Origin: JBGSMX01 sp963790405
GTDB lineage: Bacteria; Actinomycetota; Coriobacteriia; Anaerosomatales; JAGXFU01
Length of the DNA: 64,000 nucleotides
Direction of reading: 5' to 3'
Assembly: GCA_963790405.1 (NCBI GenBank)
Contig: CAWBOJ010000002.1
Coordinates: 296,275 to 360,274 of the forward strand
This document shows, one piece after another, positions 1 through 9,596 of the stretch. The number at the start of each line of letters is the position of its first letter. The first letter of the stretch is position 1. Made by a program: the position numbers and the translations under genes. The notes beneath the pieces were generated by a model. The model was given only the letters and a program-made list of their open reading frames with translations, did not search any database and was not told the origin of the DNA.

Positions 1-1391
1 GCGCGTCGGGGAAGTTCTCACCCGTGGCGATGAAGGCCGTCGACGCACCTTGCAGGTGGCTGACTTTGGCTGCGACCATCTCGGCGGTCAGGTAGCGGTT
101 GGCTCCGCCGATGCGCTCGACCTTGGTCACGCCGGAGATTGCGTCGATGGCGGTCGCTACGTTCGCCGAGACGGCCGCCTCGCCGCCCAGCACGATCGCG
201 CGCGTGGCGCCCAGACGCGTGATCTCGGCTTCGACCGCCGGAGGCAGCGCGTCCGTGTCGACCAGCAGGATCGGCGCGTCAAGCACACCGGCGAGCGCGG
301 CGCCGCCCAGAGCGTCGGGCCAGTTGCGTCCTGTGGCGATCACGACGGTCTTGTGGCCTTCAGGGTCGACCGAGAGTCCCGCAGGATAGGCCGCCTTCGA
401 GGCCGCAGTAGCGGTGAGGAAGCGGTTCGCTCCCGCGATCGACTCCTTGTGGGTTGGCACTGGGGTGAACCAGCGCGAGACGCGGTCGTTATCGTAGTCG
501 GTGACCGCCACGTAGCGTTCCTCGAGCGGCTCGACTCCGCACGGATACTGGAACTGCTCGTCTCCGGTGCCGTTCGATCCGAATTCCGTGATGAACGCTC
601 CGCCCGCCGTGAACTTCTGCACGCGATGGTTCGTCTCGTCGGCCACGTACATGTTGCCGTGGGGATCGAACTTGATGTCGTAGGGGTAGTTGAACTGCCC
701 CTCAGTGGTACCGGAGCTTCCCATCTTGCCGAGGAACATGCCCGTAGGCGTGAAGTACTGCAGCCGGTGGTTGCCGCTGTCGGCAACCCACAGACGCCCC
801 TGCGCGTCGAATTCCACCGCTATCGGGGAATTGAACTGCCCGTTCACCGTACCCAGAGTCCCCCACTTGCGCACGAACGAGCCGTCCTCTTCGAAGACCT
901 GGATCCGGTGATTCATGTAGTCCGCGACGTAGAAGAGCCCATCCGGGCCGGTCGCGACGTCGGTAGGGTTGTTCAGCTGACCGTCACCGGTGCCGTGGCT
1001 GCCAAACGAGTAGTGGTAGTCTGCCGGCTGTGTCCCATACCGAGATCCGGTCGTTCCCGTAGTCTGCGATGTTGACGAACCCGTCCTCGGTGACCTCCAG
1101 CAGCCACGGTTCATCCATCTGGGCGTCAGCCGTGCCGAGTTCGCCGAAATGCCGCAACACGGTCCCGTCCGCGTCGAAGACCTGAATGCGATTGTTCTCG
1201 CAATCGGCGACGAACACCTCTCCGTACGGACCCTGGTCAACACCCGCAGGCCCCCTGAGTTGGCCCGGACCTATCCCGAACCCGCCCCAGTGGTCCACCC
1301 AGTCGTAGTCCGGGTACGCCGCGAGCGCCGCCAGCGGCAACGCCAGCAGTGCTGTCGCCACTATCGCAGTGACGAATGCTTTCCCTCTCAT
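1..1391 (-). CDS. NHL-repeat surface protein with CWB2 cell-wall-binding repeats (partial, frameshifted)
   Basis: A secreted wall-attached protein that runs off the left edge of the window. It begins with a signal peptide (MRGKAFVTAIVATALLALP) after a GGGGAG ribosome site. About five NHL-type beta-propeller repeats follow, with motifs such as VADCENNRIQVF, VADYMNHRIQVF and VADETNHRVQKF. Two CWB2 repeats follow, with cores IAGANRFLTA and IGGANRYLTA. CWB2 modules hold proteins non-covalently to wall polymers, and NHL propellers usually bind ligands. The frame breaks near 1021-1030, and dropping one G of the GCCGGC restores it (DTAADYHYSF). The start at 1391 is chosen for its signal peptide; an upstream in-frame start gives no signal peptide. 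Ligand unknown. Confidence 0.85.
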
Positions 1392-1585
1392 GTGAGTCGC
1401 ATCTCCCCTCTGCCAAGCTTCACTTCTGCCGGCGATGCCCCAACGTCGCCTTGAGAGTATGTCCCTCACAGCCGCACGATTGAGACGCCCCTGCCGCCGC
1501 ACGCATGACGCCCCTGCCTGTGGCTACGAGCCCCGGAGCAGACAGCCGGAGCTGAAGCGCAGCGTCTGGTACGCGAGGAACTCCT

Positions 1586-2116
1586 CTACACAAGCGCGAG
1601 CATCATCTTGAGCCGGTCCACGAGCGCTCGCGCGGCCTCCCGGTCCTTGAGCCAACCCTGCCCGAATCGGTAGATGTCTGCACCCGTCTCGACAACGATG
1701 GGCCCGCTGTCAAACCCCCAGACGTCCTGGTCGCGGTCCTCGGCCTCGTCGAACCGGTCGAGCCCTGAGGGGCTCGGCATGACGTCGACGGACAGGATGC
1801 GGACCCGCTCGATCTCGACGTGCTTGAGCACGCGACCAAAGAGCCGGCGCTCGAGACGCAGAGTCGAGTCGGTCAGCACGACGTGCTCCCACCCGAACAC
1901 CGAGAACACGTCGTGCACGAGCATCCAGCCCCCCACGAGCACGACCACGCCGGACACGATCGGGTCGCCCGACCCCAACACGAAGACGGCCACGAGTATC
2001 AGCACGAACACGAAGACGCCGACACGCCGGGTGCCGGGGATGCGCTCGTCGAAGAGCACGGCGCCGAGCCGGACGTCCTCGGCAGTACCGATGGTATGGG
2101 GAGAGATGTCGGTCAT
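1586..2116 (-). CDS. Small membrane protein, PH-like soluble part, unknown function
   Basis: This is a 176-residue protein. Two closely spaced hydrophobic segments lie at about residues 30-70 (VGVFVFVLILVAVFVLG and IVSGVVVLVGGWMLV). A soluble beta-rich region follows, with LERRLFGRVLKHVEIERV and a conserved-looking IYRFGQGWLKDREAARALV segment near the end. This arrangement resembles bacterial PH-domain membrane proteins, but that is only a shape-based impression. It stands alone between the NHL protein and the tRNA/Fic region, and no operon partner is visible. The 194 bases between it and the NHL gene hold no feature I can support. Confidence 0.6.
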   Translation of the reverse strand: MTDISPHTIGTAEDVRLGAVLFDERIPGTRRVGVFVFVLILVAVFVLGSGDPIVSGVVVLVGGWMLVHDVFSVFGWEHVVLTDSTLRLERRLFGRVLKHVEIERVRILSVDVMPSPSGLDRFDEAEDRDQDVWGFDSGPIVVETGADIYRFGQGWLKDREAARALVDRLKMMLALV

Positions 2117-2145
2117 GCCCCCATGCTAGCGCGAACCAGCGAAAT

Positions 2146-2174
2146 AGGGCCCCTCCGATGTGCGGAGAGGCCCT
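2146..2174 (-). terminator. Probable native terminator of the tRNA-Lys/tRNA-Glu transcript
   Basis: Minus-strand RNA would form a 12-bp stem, AGGGCCTCTCCG with CGGAGGGGCCCT, around a CACAT loop and followed by ATTTCG. The single mismatch read on the plus strand becomes a U-G wobble on the minus strand, which points to minus-strand use. It lies just beyond the tRNA-Glu 3'-end fragment at 2184-2207, where a tRNA terminator would be if the Fic insert were removed. Confidence 0.6.
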
Positions 2175-2183
2175 CGTCTATTC

Positions 2184-2207
2184 TGGTGCCCCCAAGGGAA
2201 TTCGAAT
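2184..2207. repeat. Left attachment repeat: 24-bp copy of the tRNA-Glu 3' end
   Basis: The 24 bases TGGTGCCCCCAAGGGAATTC plus GAAT are identical to 3546-3569, the 3' end of tRNA-Glu including its CCA. Similarity stops abruptly on both sides. The rest of a tRNA is absent here, so this is a fragment. A duplicated tRNA 3' end is the classic footprint of site-specific integration. Confidence 0.85.
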
Positions 2208-2217
2208 GGAGCCGCTC

Positions 2218-2245
2218 TTGCCGTCTTTGTGATTAATCATATAAT
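2218..2245 (+). promoter_or_regulatory. Promoter of the Fic gene
   Basis: A -35 box TTGCCG (2218-2223) is separated by 16 bases from a perfect -10 box TATAAT (2240-2245). It sits in a short AT-rich stretch that contrasts with its surroundings. Transcription would start near 2252, upstream of the GTG at 2286 and inside the longer upstream reading frame, which argues for the shorter protein. Confidence 0.6.
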
Positions 2246-2285
2246 CGCGTTAGTGTTTCGCGTTTCAATCAGAAAGGTTCTCACC

Positions 2286-3473
2286 GTGTACCGATACGAG
2301 ACTACAGAGGTCGTCGCCACAGGCGTCCGCCGGATCGAAGAACTCCGCGCCCACCTGGATGCGCAGGGGCCGCTCCCCCGGATCTGGCTCGGCCGGACTC
2401 GGCGCGACCTTGAGGCCGAAGCCATAGCAGCCTCCACGATCATGGAGGGTGTGTCGGTCACCGTCGACGAGGCCCGCAGAATCCTGGCAGGCGACAGGCC
2501 GACCGGCGTCTCTGTGGAAGACGTCGATCTGGTCGACGGCTACCGCGATGCCATGCGCTTCGTACTCGCTCGTGCCGATGCGAGTGCGTTCCAGTGGCAG
2601 AGCGAGCTTGTGCTCTCGCTGCACCACCTCGTGCTCGGTGGCTCGTATGCCAAGGGCGCAGGCCGGTTCAGGGAGACCCAGAACTGGCTCACGAACAGAG
2701 CGAGCGGCGCACAGGTCTACCTGCCCCCTCCCGCCGAGAAGGTGCCATCGCTCGTGGACGACTTGGCGGCGTGGCTTCAAGGAACGGATGAGCCCGGGCC
2801 GGTGACCTCGGCGCTCGCGCACGTGTCGGTGGCGGGCATCCACCCGTTTTCCGACGGCAACGGCCGCACTGCGCGTATCGTCGCATCGCTTTCGATGTAT
2901 CGCGCTGGATTCCGGGTGCCTCAATTCACCAGCCTTGAGGAGTGGTGGGGTCGTCACCTCGAGGACTACTACTCCGCGTTCGACTGTCTCGGAACAAAGT
3001 GGGCTCCTGACGCCGACGTCACCCCATTCCTCGAGGCCCACGTGCAAGCGCAGGTCGCCCAGGTCGAGGCGCTCTCGTTGCGCAACACCACCGAACGCGC
3101 CCTGTGGACGGTGCTGCAGGACGCCGCCGTAAGTGACATGGGCCTGAACGAACGCGCCACGCATGCGCTCTACGACGCCTTCTTCGCGCGCGAGGTCACG
3201 AACCGCTACTACCGTGGGATGGCAGACGTCTCTGAGGTGACCGCCTCACACGACTTGGGCAAGCTCGTCGCATCAGGTGCCCTCGAAGCCAGGGGGGCCG
3301 GACGCAGCGCGCACTACGTCGCTGCGCCAGCGCTCTACGAACTCGTGGTGCAACACGCCGAACTCGATCCGCGATGGCTCGGCACGCCGGGGGACAATGT
3401 CGCCCAGAGGGACGCCGTTCTCATGGGACTTGCGAATCGCTTGCATGCTGCCAACGAGGCGCGCGAAGCCTAA
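2286..3473 (+). CDS. Fic-family protein, class II type (probable AMP transferase)
   Basis: Fic enzymes usually transfer AMP from ATP to a target protein hydroxyl. The catalytic motif HPFSDGNGRTAR is complete at residues 186-197. An upstream STIMEG at residues 50-55 fits the inhibitory helix motif (S/T)xxxE(G/N), so the enzyme is probably self-inhibited. The N-terminal segment resembles the Fic_N domain, and the C-terminal part looks like a winged helix, as in many Fic proteins that control their own transcription. I chose GTG 2286 because AGAAAGG lies 8 bases upstream and the promoter ends at 2245. The 395-residue length is typical. It is the sole cargo of the tRNA-Glu insert; the target protein is unknown. 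Confidence 0.88.
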   Translation: MYRYETTEVVATGVRRIEELRAHLDAQGPLPRIWLGRTRRDLEAEAIAASTIMEGVSVTVDEARRILAGDRPTGVSVEDVDLVDGYRDAMRFVLARADASAFQWQSELVLSLHHLVLGGSYAKGAGRFRETQNWLTNRASGAQVYLPPPAEKVPSLVDDLAAWLQGTDEPGPVTSALAHVSVAGIHPFSDGNGRTARIVASLSMYRAGFRVPQFTSLEEWWGRHLEDYYSAFDCLGTKWAPDADVTPFLEAHVQAQVAQVEALSLRNTTERALWTVLQDAAVSDMGLNERATHALYDAFFAREVTNRYYRGMADVSEVTASHDLGKLVASGALEARGAGRSAHYVAAPALYELVVQHAELDPRWLGTPGDNVAQRDAVLMGLANRLHAANEAREA

Positions 3474-3545
3474 GGCGATCGCAGCCCGATTTCGCACTCG
3501 CGATTGGGCTAATCAGGCCTCTGACCTGCGGCTTTGTCGAAATCT

Positions 3546-3569
3546 TGGTGCCCCCAAGGGAATTCGAAT
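3546..3569. repeat. Right attachment repeat within tRNA-Glu
   Basis: This second copy of the 24-bp repeat at 2184-2207 forms the intact 3' end (T-arm, acceptor strand and CCA) of tRNA-Glu. The sequence outside it differs from that beside the left copy. Confidence 0.85.
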
Positions 3570-3621
3570 CCCTGTTGCCGCCTTGAAAGGGCGGAGTCCT
3601 TGGCCGCTAGACGATGGGGGC
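3546..3621 (-). tRNA. tRNA-Glu (anticodon TTC)
   Basis: A 76-base cloverleaf with CCA encoded. The acceptor GCCCCCA pairs with TGGGGGC. The anticodon stem CCGCC/GGCGG encloses the loop CTTTCAA with anticodon TTC. The T-loop is GATTCGAATTC. It lies 12 bases downstream of tRNA-Lys and is probably co-transcribed with it. Its 3' end is an integration site (see the insert at 2208-3569). Confidence 0.95.
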
Positions 3622-3633
3622 GTATGCACTTGA

Positions 3634-3709
3634 TGGTGGGCCGTGCAGGTTTCGAACCTGCGACCTTGGGATTAAAAGTCCCCTGCTCTGCCTACTGAGC
3701 TAACGGCCC
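3634..3709 (-). tRNA. tRNA-Lys (anticodon TTT)
   Basis: A 76-base cloverleaf with CCA encoded. The acceptor GGGCCGT pairs with ACGGCCC. The anticodon loop CTTTTAA contains TTT, and the T-arm is GCAGGTTCGAAACCTGC. It is the first gene of the tRNA-Lys/tRNA-Glu pair. Confidence 0.95.
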
Positions 3710-3741
3710 GCGCTCTGAGAGTCATGCTCCAGAGCAGAGGT

Positions 3742-3770
3742 AGTCTATCTTCCTGGTTCATCGCGGTCAA
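3742..3770 (-). promoter_or_regulatory. Promoter of the tRNA-Lys/tRNA-Glu pair
   Basis: On the minus strand a -35 box TTGACC (3770-3765) lies 17 bases from a -10 box TAGACT (3747-3742). The predicted start falls about 25-30 bases before the mature tRNA-Lys. Confidence 0.65.
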
Positions 3771-3915
3771 ACGCCGAATCGCGGCCGTGACCTCAGCGAG
3801 CGCGACGCAGGTGCGCCAAAGGGGGAATGGTAGGGTAAGTAGGAGGAGCCGTTCGGTCGGGGGCCACACAACACGATTCGGACGGTACATCGTCTACCGC
3901 GTCCCCGAAAGGGCC

Positions 3916-6143
3916 ATGAAGCGACTAATAATAGTGTCCAACCGTCTGCCCATGAGCATCGAGCGCTCCCAGGCCGGCACGCTGGCGTTCAAACGCAGCA
4001 TCGGCGGTGTCGCTACCGGACTCAGCGCCTTCCACGAGACCCACGAGAGCAAGTGGGTCGGCTGGGCCGACGTTCCACTCGACCAGATGTCCGCCGAGGA
4101 TGTCGAAAGCGTGCGAGAAGCGCTAGCCGAGGAATACGACTGCGAGCCGGTGTTTCTCTCGGAAGAAGATGTCGAGGGCTTCTACCACGGCTTTTCGAAC
4201 CGCACGATCTGGCCGCTGTTCCACCACTTCACCCAGTACGCCGAGTTCGACTCGGAGATGTGGGATGCGTACGAACGCGTCAATCGCGCGTACTGCGAAG
4301 CGGTGCTCGAAGTCGCCCGTCCCGGAGACACGATCTGGATCCAGGACTACCAGCTCATGCTGCTTCCAGCCATGCTCCGCGAGGCGATGCCCGATGCCAC
4401 TATCGGCTGGTTCCTGCACATTCCCTTCCCGAGCTTCGAGATCTTCCGCATGCTCCCGTGGCGGCGCGAGATACTCGAGGGGCTTCTCGGCAGTGATCTG
4501 ATCGGATTCCACACCTACGATTACGCACGCTACTTCCTGAGCAGCTGTCGGCGCCTGCTGGGCACCGAGGACCAGTTCGGTCGCATCGTGGTCGACGACC
4601 GCCTCGTGCTCGTCGATGCGTTTCCCATGGGAATCGACTACGACCGCTACCGCGATGGAGCACGTACCGACGAGGCCATCGCCGAAGTCGAACGCATCGG
4701 GCTGCGCACATCGGGGCGCAAGGTAGTGCTCTCGATCGACCGGCTCGACTACACGAAGGGCATACCCGAGCGACTGCGCGCGTTCGATGCATTCCTCGAC
4801 GCGCACCCCGAGTGGCTCAACAAGGTCACGATGGTGTGTGTCGCCGTGCCGTCGCGCGAAGGCGTGGAGACCTATCGTCTGCTCAAGGCCGAGGTCGACG
4901 AGCTCGTCGGGTCGATCAACGGCAGACACGGCACCATAGACTGGACACCGATCCGCTACCTGTATCGCTCGCTGCCGTTCCACACGCTCTCCGGCATGTA
5001 CGGAGCCAGCGACGTCTCGCTGGTCACGCCACTGCGTGACGGCATGAATCTCATCGCCAAGGAGTACCTCGCCGCATGCGACGGCGGACTCGGCGTGCTC
5101 GTGCTCTCGGAGATGGCTGGCGCGGCACGCGAACTGGGCGAAGCGTTGCAGGTCAACCCGTTCGACCGCGATGCGATCGTCGAGGCACTGCGAACGCGCC
5201 CTCACGATGCCCGAGGACGAGCAACTCGCACGCAATGCCTCGATGACGCGACGGCTCAAGCGCTACGACATCCATCGATGGGCGCAGGACTTCCTCGGCA
5301 GTCTGGAACAGATCAAGCTCACGCAGGTCGGCTTCGGCGCGTACCTGCTCGACGCCTGGCAGCGCGAGCGTCTGGTCGACGCGTATTCGAACGCCGAGAA
5401 GCGCCTGATCCTGCTCGACTACGACGGCACGCTCATGCCGTTCGCGAGCCGGCCCGAGGACGTAGCGCCCAGTCACGGAGATCTGCGAGCTGCTCGAAGC
5501 GCTCGGCTCCGACGAACGCAACGAAGTCGTCGTCATATCCGGGCGCGACAGTGCAACGCTCGACGAGTGGCTCGGCTCGCTGCCCGTGGAGCTGGTTGCC
5601 GAGCACGGCGTGTGGCTCAAGGGTCACAGTGGTGAGTGGGTAACCATCGAGCCGATGAGCGACGAGTGGAAGCCCCGGGTGAGCCCGATCCTTGAGATGT
5701 ACGTCGACCGTACGCCGGGGTCGTTCATCGAGGAGAAGGGCTATTCGCTGGTGTGGCACTACCGCCAGATACACCCTCAACTCGCGGCGACCCGCGTGGT
5801 CGAGCTCAAGGACGCACTCGCAAGTGTCGTCAACGACCTCGGCCTCGCGATTATGGACGGCAACAAGGTCATCGAGGTCAAGGCAGCCAACGTCGACAAG
5901 GGTCGCGCCGCCCATCGCTGGATGTGTCGCGACGACCTCGACTTCATCATCTCCATTGGCGACGACCGCACCGACGAGGACGTGTTCGACGCGGCACCCG
6001 AAAGCGCGTGGACGATCAAGGTCGGCCGGGGATCGACGCACGCACGCCACTCCGTGCTGTCCAGCCGAGACGTGCGTGATTTGCTGCACGCACTCGTGGA
6101 CTCAGACACCGCAAATGACTCAACAGCGGAAGGAACATCATGA
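3916..6143 (+). CDS. otsAB: Fused trehalose-6-phosphate synthase/phosphatase (two frame breaks)
   Basis: The first half (GT20 family) makes trehalose-6-phosphate from NDP-glucose and glucose-6-phosphate, and the second half (HAD family) removes the phosphate. OtsA landmarks are IVSNRLP, WIQDYQLMLLPAMLRE, HIPFPSFEIFRMLPWR, RLDYTKGIPERL and TPLRDGMNLIAKEYLA. OtsB landmarks are LLDYDGTLMP (catalytic DxD), VVVISGRDS and GDDRTDEDVFDA. The frame shifts near 5197-5203 (dropping one C of CCC repairs it) and near 5470-5474. After removing both bases the length is 741 residues, normal for the bifunctional enzyme. The start is the ATG directly before KRLIIVSNRLP. The stop overlaps treT by four bases, so the two are probably translated together. 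Confidence 0.93.
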
Positions 6144-7357
6144 AGCGACTCGAGGACTACCGCGGAATCGTACCCGACAGTATCCTGGGCGATCTGCATC
6201 ACCGGGCGGCGAAACTCTACGACCGTCACGTCGTCCATGTGAACTCGACCGCGCAAGGCGGCGGAGTGGCCGAGATGCTCTACACGCTCATCCCGCTGCA
6301 CAACGACGCCGGAATCGACTGCGGCTGGCGCGTTCTCGTGGGCAGCAACGACTTCTTCAACGTCACGAAGGCGTTCCACAACGGGGTGCAGGGCGAAGAC
6401 ATCGAGCTCACCGATCAGAAGAAGCGTGTGTATATACAGACGAACGAGGCGTTCTCGCAGTACAACCACATCGCCAAGCACGATTGCGTCGTCATCCACG
6501 ACCCGCAGCCGTTGCCCATCATCCGGTTCTACAAGAAGAGGCAGCCCTGGGTATGGCGCTGCCACATCGACCTGTCCAACCCCGATCCGGAGCTGTGGGA
6601 GTTCTTGCAGGGCTACATCCTGCGCTACGACCTGATGATCGTGAGCCACGAGGACTATCGAAACCCCGACATTCCCGTCGAGCAGCGCATTATCAATCCG
6701 GCGATCGACCCACTCAACCAGAAGAACATCGAGCTGTCCGAGGACATCAAGCTCAAGTACTTGGAGCGACGCGATATTCCCATGGACAAGCCACTCGTGA
6801 CCCAGGTCTCGCGCTTCGACAAGTGGAAGGATCCCGAGGGTGTCGTCGACGTGTTTCGCAAGGTGCATGAAGATGTCGACTGTCGGCTCGTTCTCGCCGG
6901 CAACATGGCGACCGACGATCCTGAGGGTTTCGAGATGTACGAGCGAGTTCGCGACAAGGCCGCCGATCTGATCGAATCGGGCGACGTCATCTTGCTCATC
7001 GGCGCAAGCGACATCGAGATCAACGCACTGCAGTGCATGTCGAGCGTCGTGCTACAGAAGTCCACCCGCGAGGGGTTCGGGCTCACCGTCTCCGAGGCCA
7101 TGTGGAAGGGCACGCCGGTGGTGGCCTCGGCAGTCGGAGGCATCCCGCTGCAGGTCATAGACGGCGAGACGGGCTTCCTGGTCGATCCCTACGACTTCGA
7201 CCAGTGCGCCGATCGCATCGCGACGTTGCTTACAGATCCGGCCACCGCCAAGAAGTTCACGAAAAACGGGCGCGAGCACGTGCGCGAGAACTTCCTCATC
7301 ACGAGACTGCTCGGCCACTACCTGGACCTTTACGCAGAGCTTCTCGGCACCCGGTAG
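6140..7357 (+). CDS. treT: Trehalose glycosyltransferring synthase, TreT type
   Basis: This GT4-family protein of 405 residues should join an NDP-glucose to glucose to make trehalose directly (reversible in some species). Evidence is the N-terminal HVNSTAQGGGVAEMLYTLIP with GWRVLVGSNDFFNVTK, as in known TreT proteins, and the GT4 C-terminal site EGFGLTVSEAMWKGTPVVAS followed by GGIPLQVIDGETGFLV. The ATGA overlap with otsAB shows translational coupling. The cell therefore encodes two different routes to trehalose side by side. The direction in vivo (synthesis or recovery of glucose) cannot be read from sequence. A related glycosyl acceptor other than glucose is possible. Confidence 0.85.
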   Translation: MKRLEDYRGIVPDSILGDLHHRAAKLYDRHVVHVNSTAQGGGVAEMLYTLIPLHNDAGIDCGWRVLVGSNDFFNVTKAFHNGVQGEDIELTDQKKRVYIQTNEAFSQYNHIAKHDCVVIHDPQPLPIIRFYKKRQPWVWRCHIDLSNPDPELWEFLQGYILRYDLMIVSHEDYRNPDIPVEQRIINPAIDPLNQKNIELSEDIKLKYLERRDIPMDKPLVTQVSRFDKWKDPEGVVDVFRKVHEDVDCRLVLAGNMATDDPEGFEMYERVRDKAADLIESGDVILLIGASDIEINALQCMSSVVLQKSTREGFGLTVSEAMWKGTPVVASAVGGIPLQVIDGETGFLVDPYDFDQCADRIATLLTDPATAKKFTKNGREHVRENFLITRLLGHYLDLYAELLGTR

Positions 7358-7386
7358 TGCTACGATTCTGAGCCGAGGAGGCAACG

Positions 7387-8449
7387 ATGTCCGACGCTCT
7401 TAGCAAGATGTTCCCAGCGCTGGGTTCGACAACCGGCCAGTTTGCCGAAGCTGCGGTGTTCTTCGTCGCGCTCGTGATTGCCGGCTTCGTGCTCGATACG
7501 ATCCTCTATCGCGTCGTGCGCGCGAGGTCCGAGAAGCGCCACTGGCGTCCCGGGATGGAGTTGGCACGAGGACTGCACGGACTTCCGACCGCAATCGCGG
7601 CCATTGTCGGAGCAAGTGTGGGCCTCAACCGGCTCGACCTGCAGCCGAACACCGTCACGCTCGTGCGGACGCTGGTGGAGGTCGCCTCCATCGTCGCGCT
7701 GACGATCTTCGCCGCCCGCATCGCGGGCCGCGTCATCCGCGCCTACACCGAACGCGACGATGCCAAGTTGCCCTCCAGCACGATCTTCGTGAATCTGACG
7801 CGCGCGTTCGTGTGGGTCATCGGATCGCTCTCGGTACTCGCTGCGCTGGGAGTCTCGATCACCCCGCTGCTCACCGCGCTCGGCGTCGGAGGTCTGGCCA
7901 TAGGCCTGGCTCTCCAATCGACGCTCGAGAACGTGTTCTCTGGCATCCAAGTGCTCATGAGCCGGCAGATCGAGCCGGGAGATTTCATCCAGCTCGAGAG
8001 CGGGGAGCAGGGTTGGGTCAACGACGTCACATGGCGCAACACCACGATCAAGCTGTTCACCAACGATCTCATCATCGTACCGAACTCGACGATCGCGAAA
8101 TCGCGCATCGTGAACTTCACGACCATGGACGAGCAGCACGTCGTCTGGCTCAACGTCGGAGTCGCCTACGACAGCGATCTCGAGCACGTAGAGGAAGTCA
8201 CGCTCGACGTAGCCCGGACGATGCAGCGCGAGTTCGAAAGCGCCGTCACGGACTACGAGCCTCTGTTCCGCTTCACCGAATTCGGCGACGACGGAATCGG
8301 CGTGACCGTGTCGATCCGAGCCGAGAGCGTCGCGGACCGCTGGGTGCTGCGCCACGAGTTCATCAAGCGAGCTACACGCCCGCTACGCCGCCGAGGAAAT
8401 CACGATCCCGTTCCCGCAGCGCACGGTGCACATAGAGGCCACGTCTTAA
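7387..8449 (+). CDS. mscS: MscS-family small-conductance mechanosensitive channel (frameshifted near its end)
   Basis: This channel releases solutes on hypo-osmotic shock, which fits its position after two trehalose genes. Three or four membrane helices precede the pore helix LGVGGLAIGLALQSTLENV. The beta domain follows with RQIEPGDFIQLES and NTTIKLFTNDLIIVPNS. An AGGAGG lies five bases before the ATG. The frame breaks near 8368, and removing one base gives a normal ending with FPQRTVHIEATS at 353 residues. The last 50 bases overlap the 3' end of pabB on the opposite strand. Confidence 0.9.
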
Positions 8450-9596
8450 GCACCGACTCGTCCCACTCAGCCGCAGGGTCTGAGTCGATCGTGATCCCGC
8501 ACCCGGTCCCCCACAGACTCGTCCGGTCGCGATATTCGAGGGTGCGGATCAACACTGATGAGTCGAGACGACCGGGCATCGCAACGACCAGCGCCCCGGT
8601 GTAGGCGCCGCGCCCCGAGAACTCGAGCTCGGCGATGTGCCGCATCGCAGCTAGCTTCGGCGCACCCGTCACCGAGCCACACGGGAACGTCGCGGCGAGC
8701 ACGTCGGCGATGGATGCCTCCGGTCGCAGCACGCCACTCACCGTCGACACCATCTGGTGACAGTAAGGCGTCGTGATTACCTCAAGCAGAGGATCGGCGA
8801 GGATTGTGCCGGGGACGGATACTCGGCCCAAGTCATTGCGTTCGAGATCGACGATCATGGTGTGCTCGGCGCGCTCCTTCTCCGACTCGACGAGTCGGCG
8901 AGCGTTGCGCCGGTCGCAGGCACCTTGTCCGCGCGGCGCCGTGCCCTTGACGGGCTGAATGCGCGCATGACGCGAACCGTACGCGTCGGTTTCTATGCTC
9001 AGGAAACGCTCGGGTGAGACCGAAGCCACTGCGGTGAGTGGACCGGCGAACAATGCCTGCATCGAAGCGGGGGCACGTTCGATGAGTTCAGCGAAAACGA
9101 CACCCGGCGAACCGCTCGGCGCGCCTCTCACGCGGTATGTCAGATTCAGAACGTAGACATCCCCACGCGCAATCGAGTTCTGGGCGCTGAGCACCTGCCG
9201 TGCGAAGATGTCGGCATCCATCTCGGCCACCATCGGCTGCATGAGCGGACCCGGCAACCGTCGCGCCGGACACGCGTCCAGCTTCGGCTCCCCGTAGGCA
9301 CGCCAGATGCCTGCTTCACGCATCATCGCCGAGGAATAGACGTGAACGGTCGCAAGACCTTCGTAGGGAATCAACGCTGCGGCCAGACAGAACTCCTGAC
9401 TCGCGAACACCGCTTCTAGGTGGTCTGCCGCACGGTCGACAGTGAGATTCTCGTGTATCCCGCTAGGATCCGATGCGACGATGCACGTCCCGCCGAACCA
9501 GCCCGTCGAATCGGAAGCGATGGCGGCAAACGGTCGGCGGTCTGCGGATATACCACACGTTGCAGCTATCGGATCGAGAATCTGCCCCTGGCTCAC
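8400..9596 (-). CDS. pabB: Aminodeoxychorismate synthase component I
   Basis: With a glutamine amidotransferase subunit (PabA, not in this window), PabB turns chorismate into 4-amino-4-deoxychorismate for folate. The chorismate-binding family core is present: QPVKGTAPRG (PIKGT motif), ESEKERAEHTMIVDLERNDL, FPCGSVTGAPKLAAM and GCGITIDSDPAAEW. At 398 residues it lacks most of the N-terminal subdomain of long TrpE-like proteins, which is common in compact PabB. The GTG start at 9596 shares a GTGA with the pabC stop, so the pair is coupled. An anthranilate synthase identity is less likely given the adjacent pabC. Confidence 0.85.
   Translation of the reverse strand: MSQGQILDPIAATCGISADRRPFAAIASDSTGWFGGTCIVASDPSGIHENLTVDRAADHLEAVFASQEFCLAAALIPYEGLATVHVYSSAMMREAGIWRAYGEPKLDACPARRLPGPLMQPMVAEMDADIFARQVLSAQNSIARGDVYVLNLTYRVRGAPSGSPGVVFAELIERAPASMQALFAGPLTAVASVSPERFLSIETDAYGSRHARIQPVKGTAPRGQGACDRRNARRLVESEKERAEHTMIVDLERNDLGRVSVPGTILADPLLEVITTPYCHQMVSTVSGVLRPEASIADVLAATFPCGSVTGAPKLAAMRHIAELEFSGRGAYTGALVVAMPGRLDSSVLIRTLEYRDRTSLWGTGCGITIDSDPAAEWDESVLKTWPLCAPCAAGTGS

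Larger units (their letters stand above)
2208..3569. mobile_element. 1.36-kb tRNA-Glu-integrated insert carrying one Fic gene
   Basis: The insert lies between two copies of a 24-bp tRNA-Glu 3'-end repeat (2184-2207 and 3546-3569). It separates the tRNA from its likely terminator at 2146-2174. The only cargo is the Fic gene with its own promoter. No integrase or other recombinase is present, so it is either a remnant of a larger island or a non-autonomous cassette moved in trans. The boundaries could equally be read as 2184-3545, because the repeat is present at both ends. Confidence 0.7.

Noticed and set aside
2184..2207. A second tRNA-Glu gene
   Set aside because: Only the 3' end is present, with no D-arm or anticodon arm, so it is an attachment remnant.
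5190..5480. Programmed frameshifting in otsAB
   Set aside because: No slippery heptamer with structure is evident, and the same one-base excess occurs in many unrelated genes, which fits sequencing error better.
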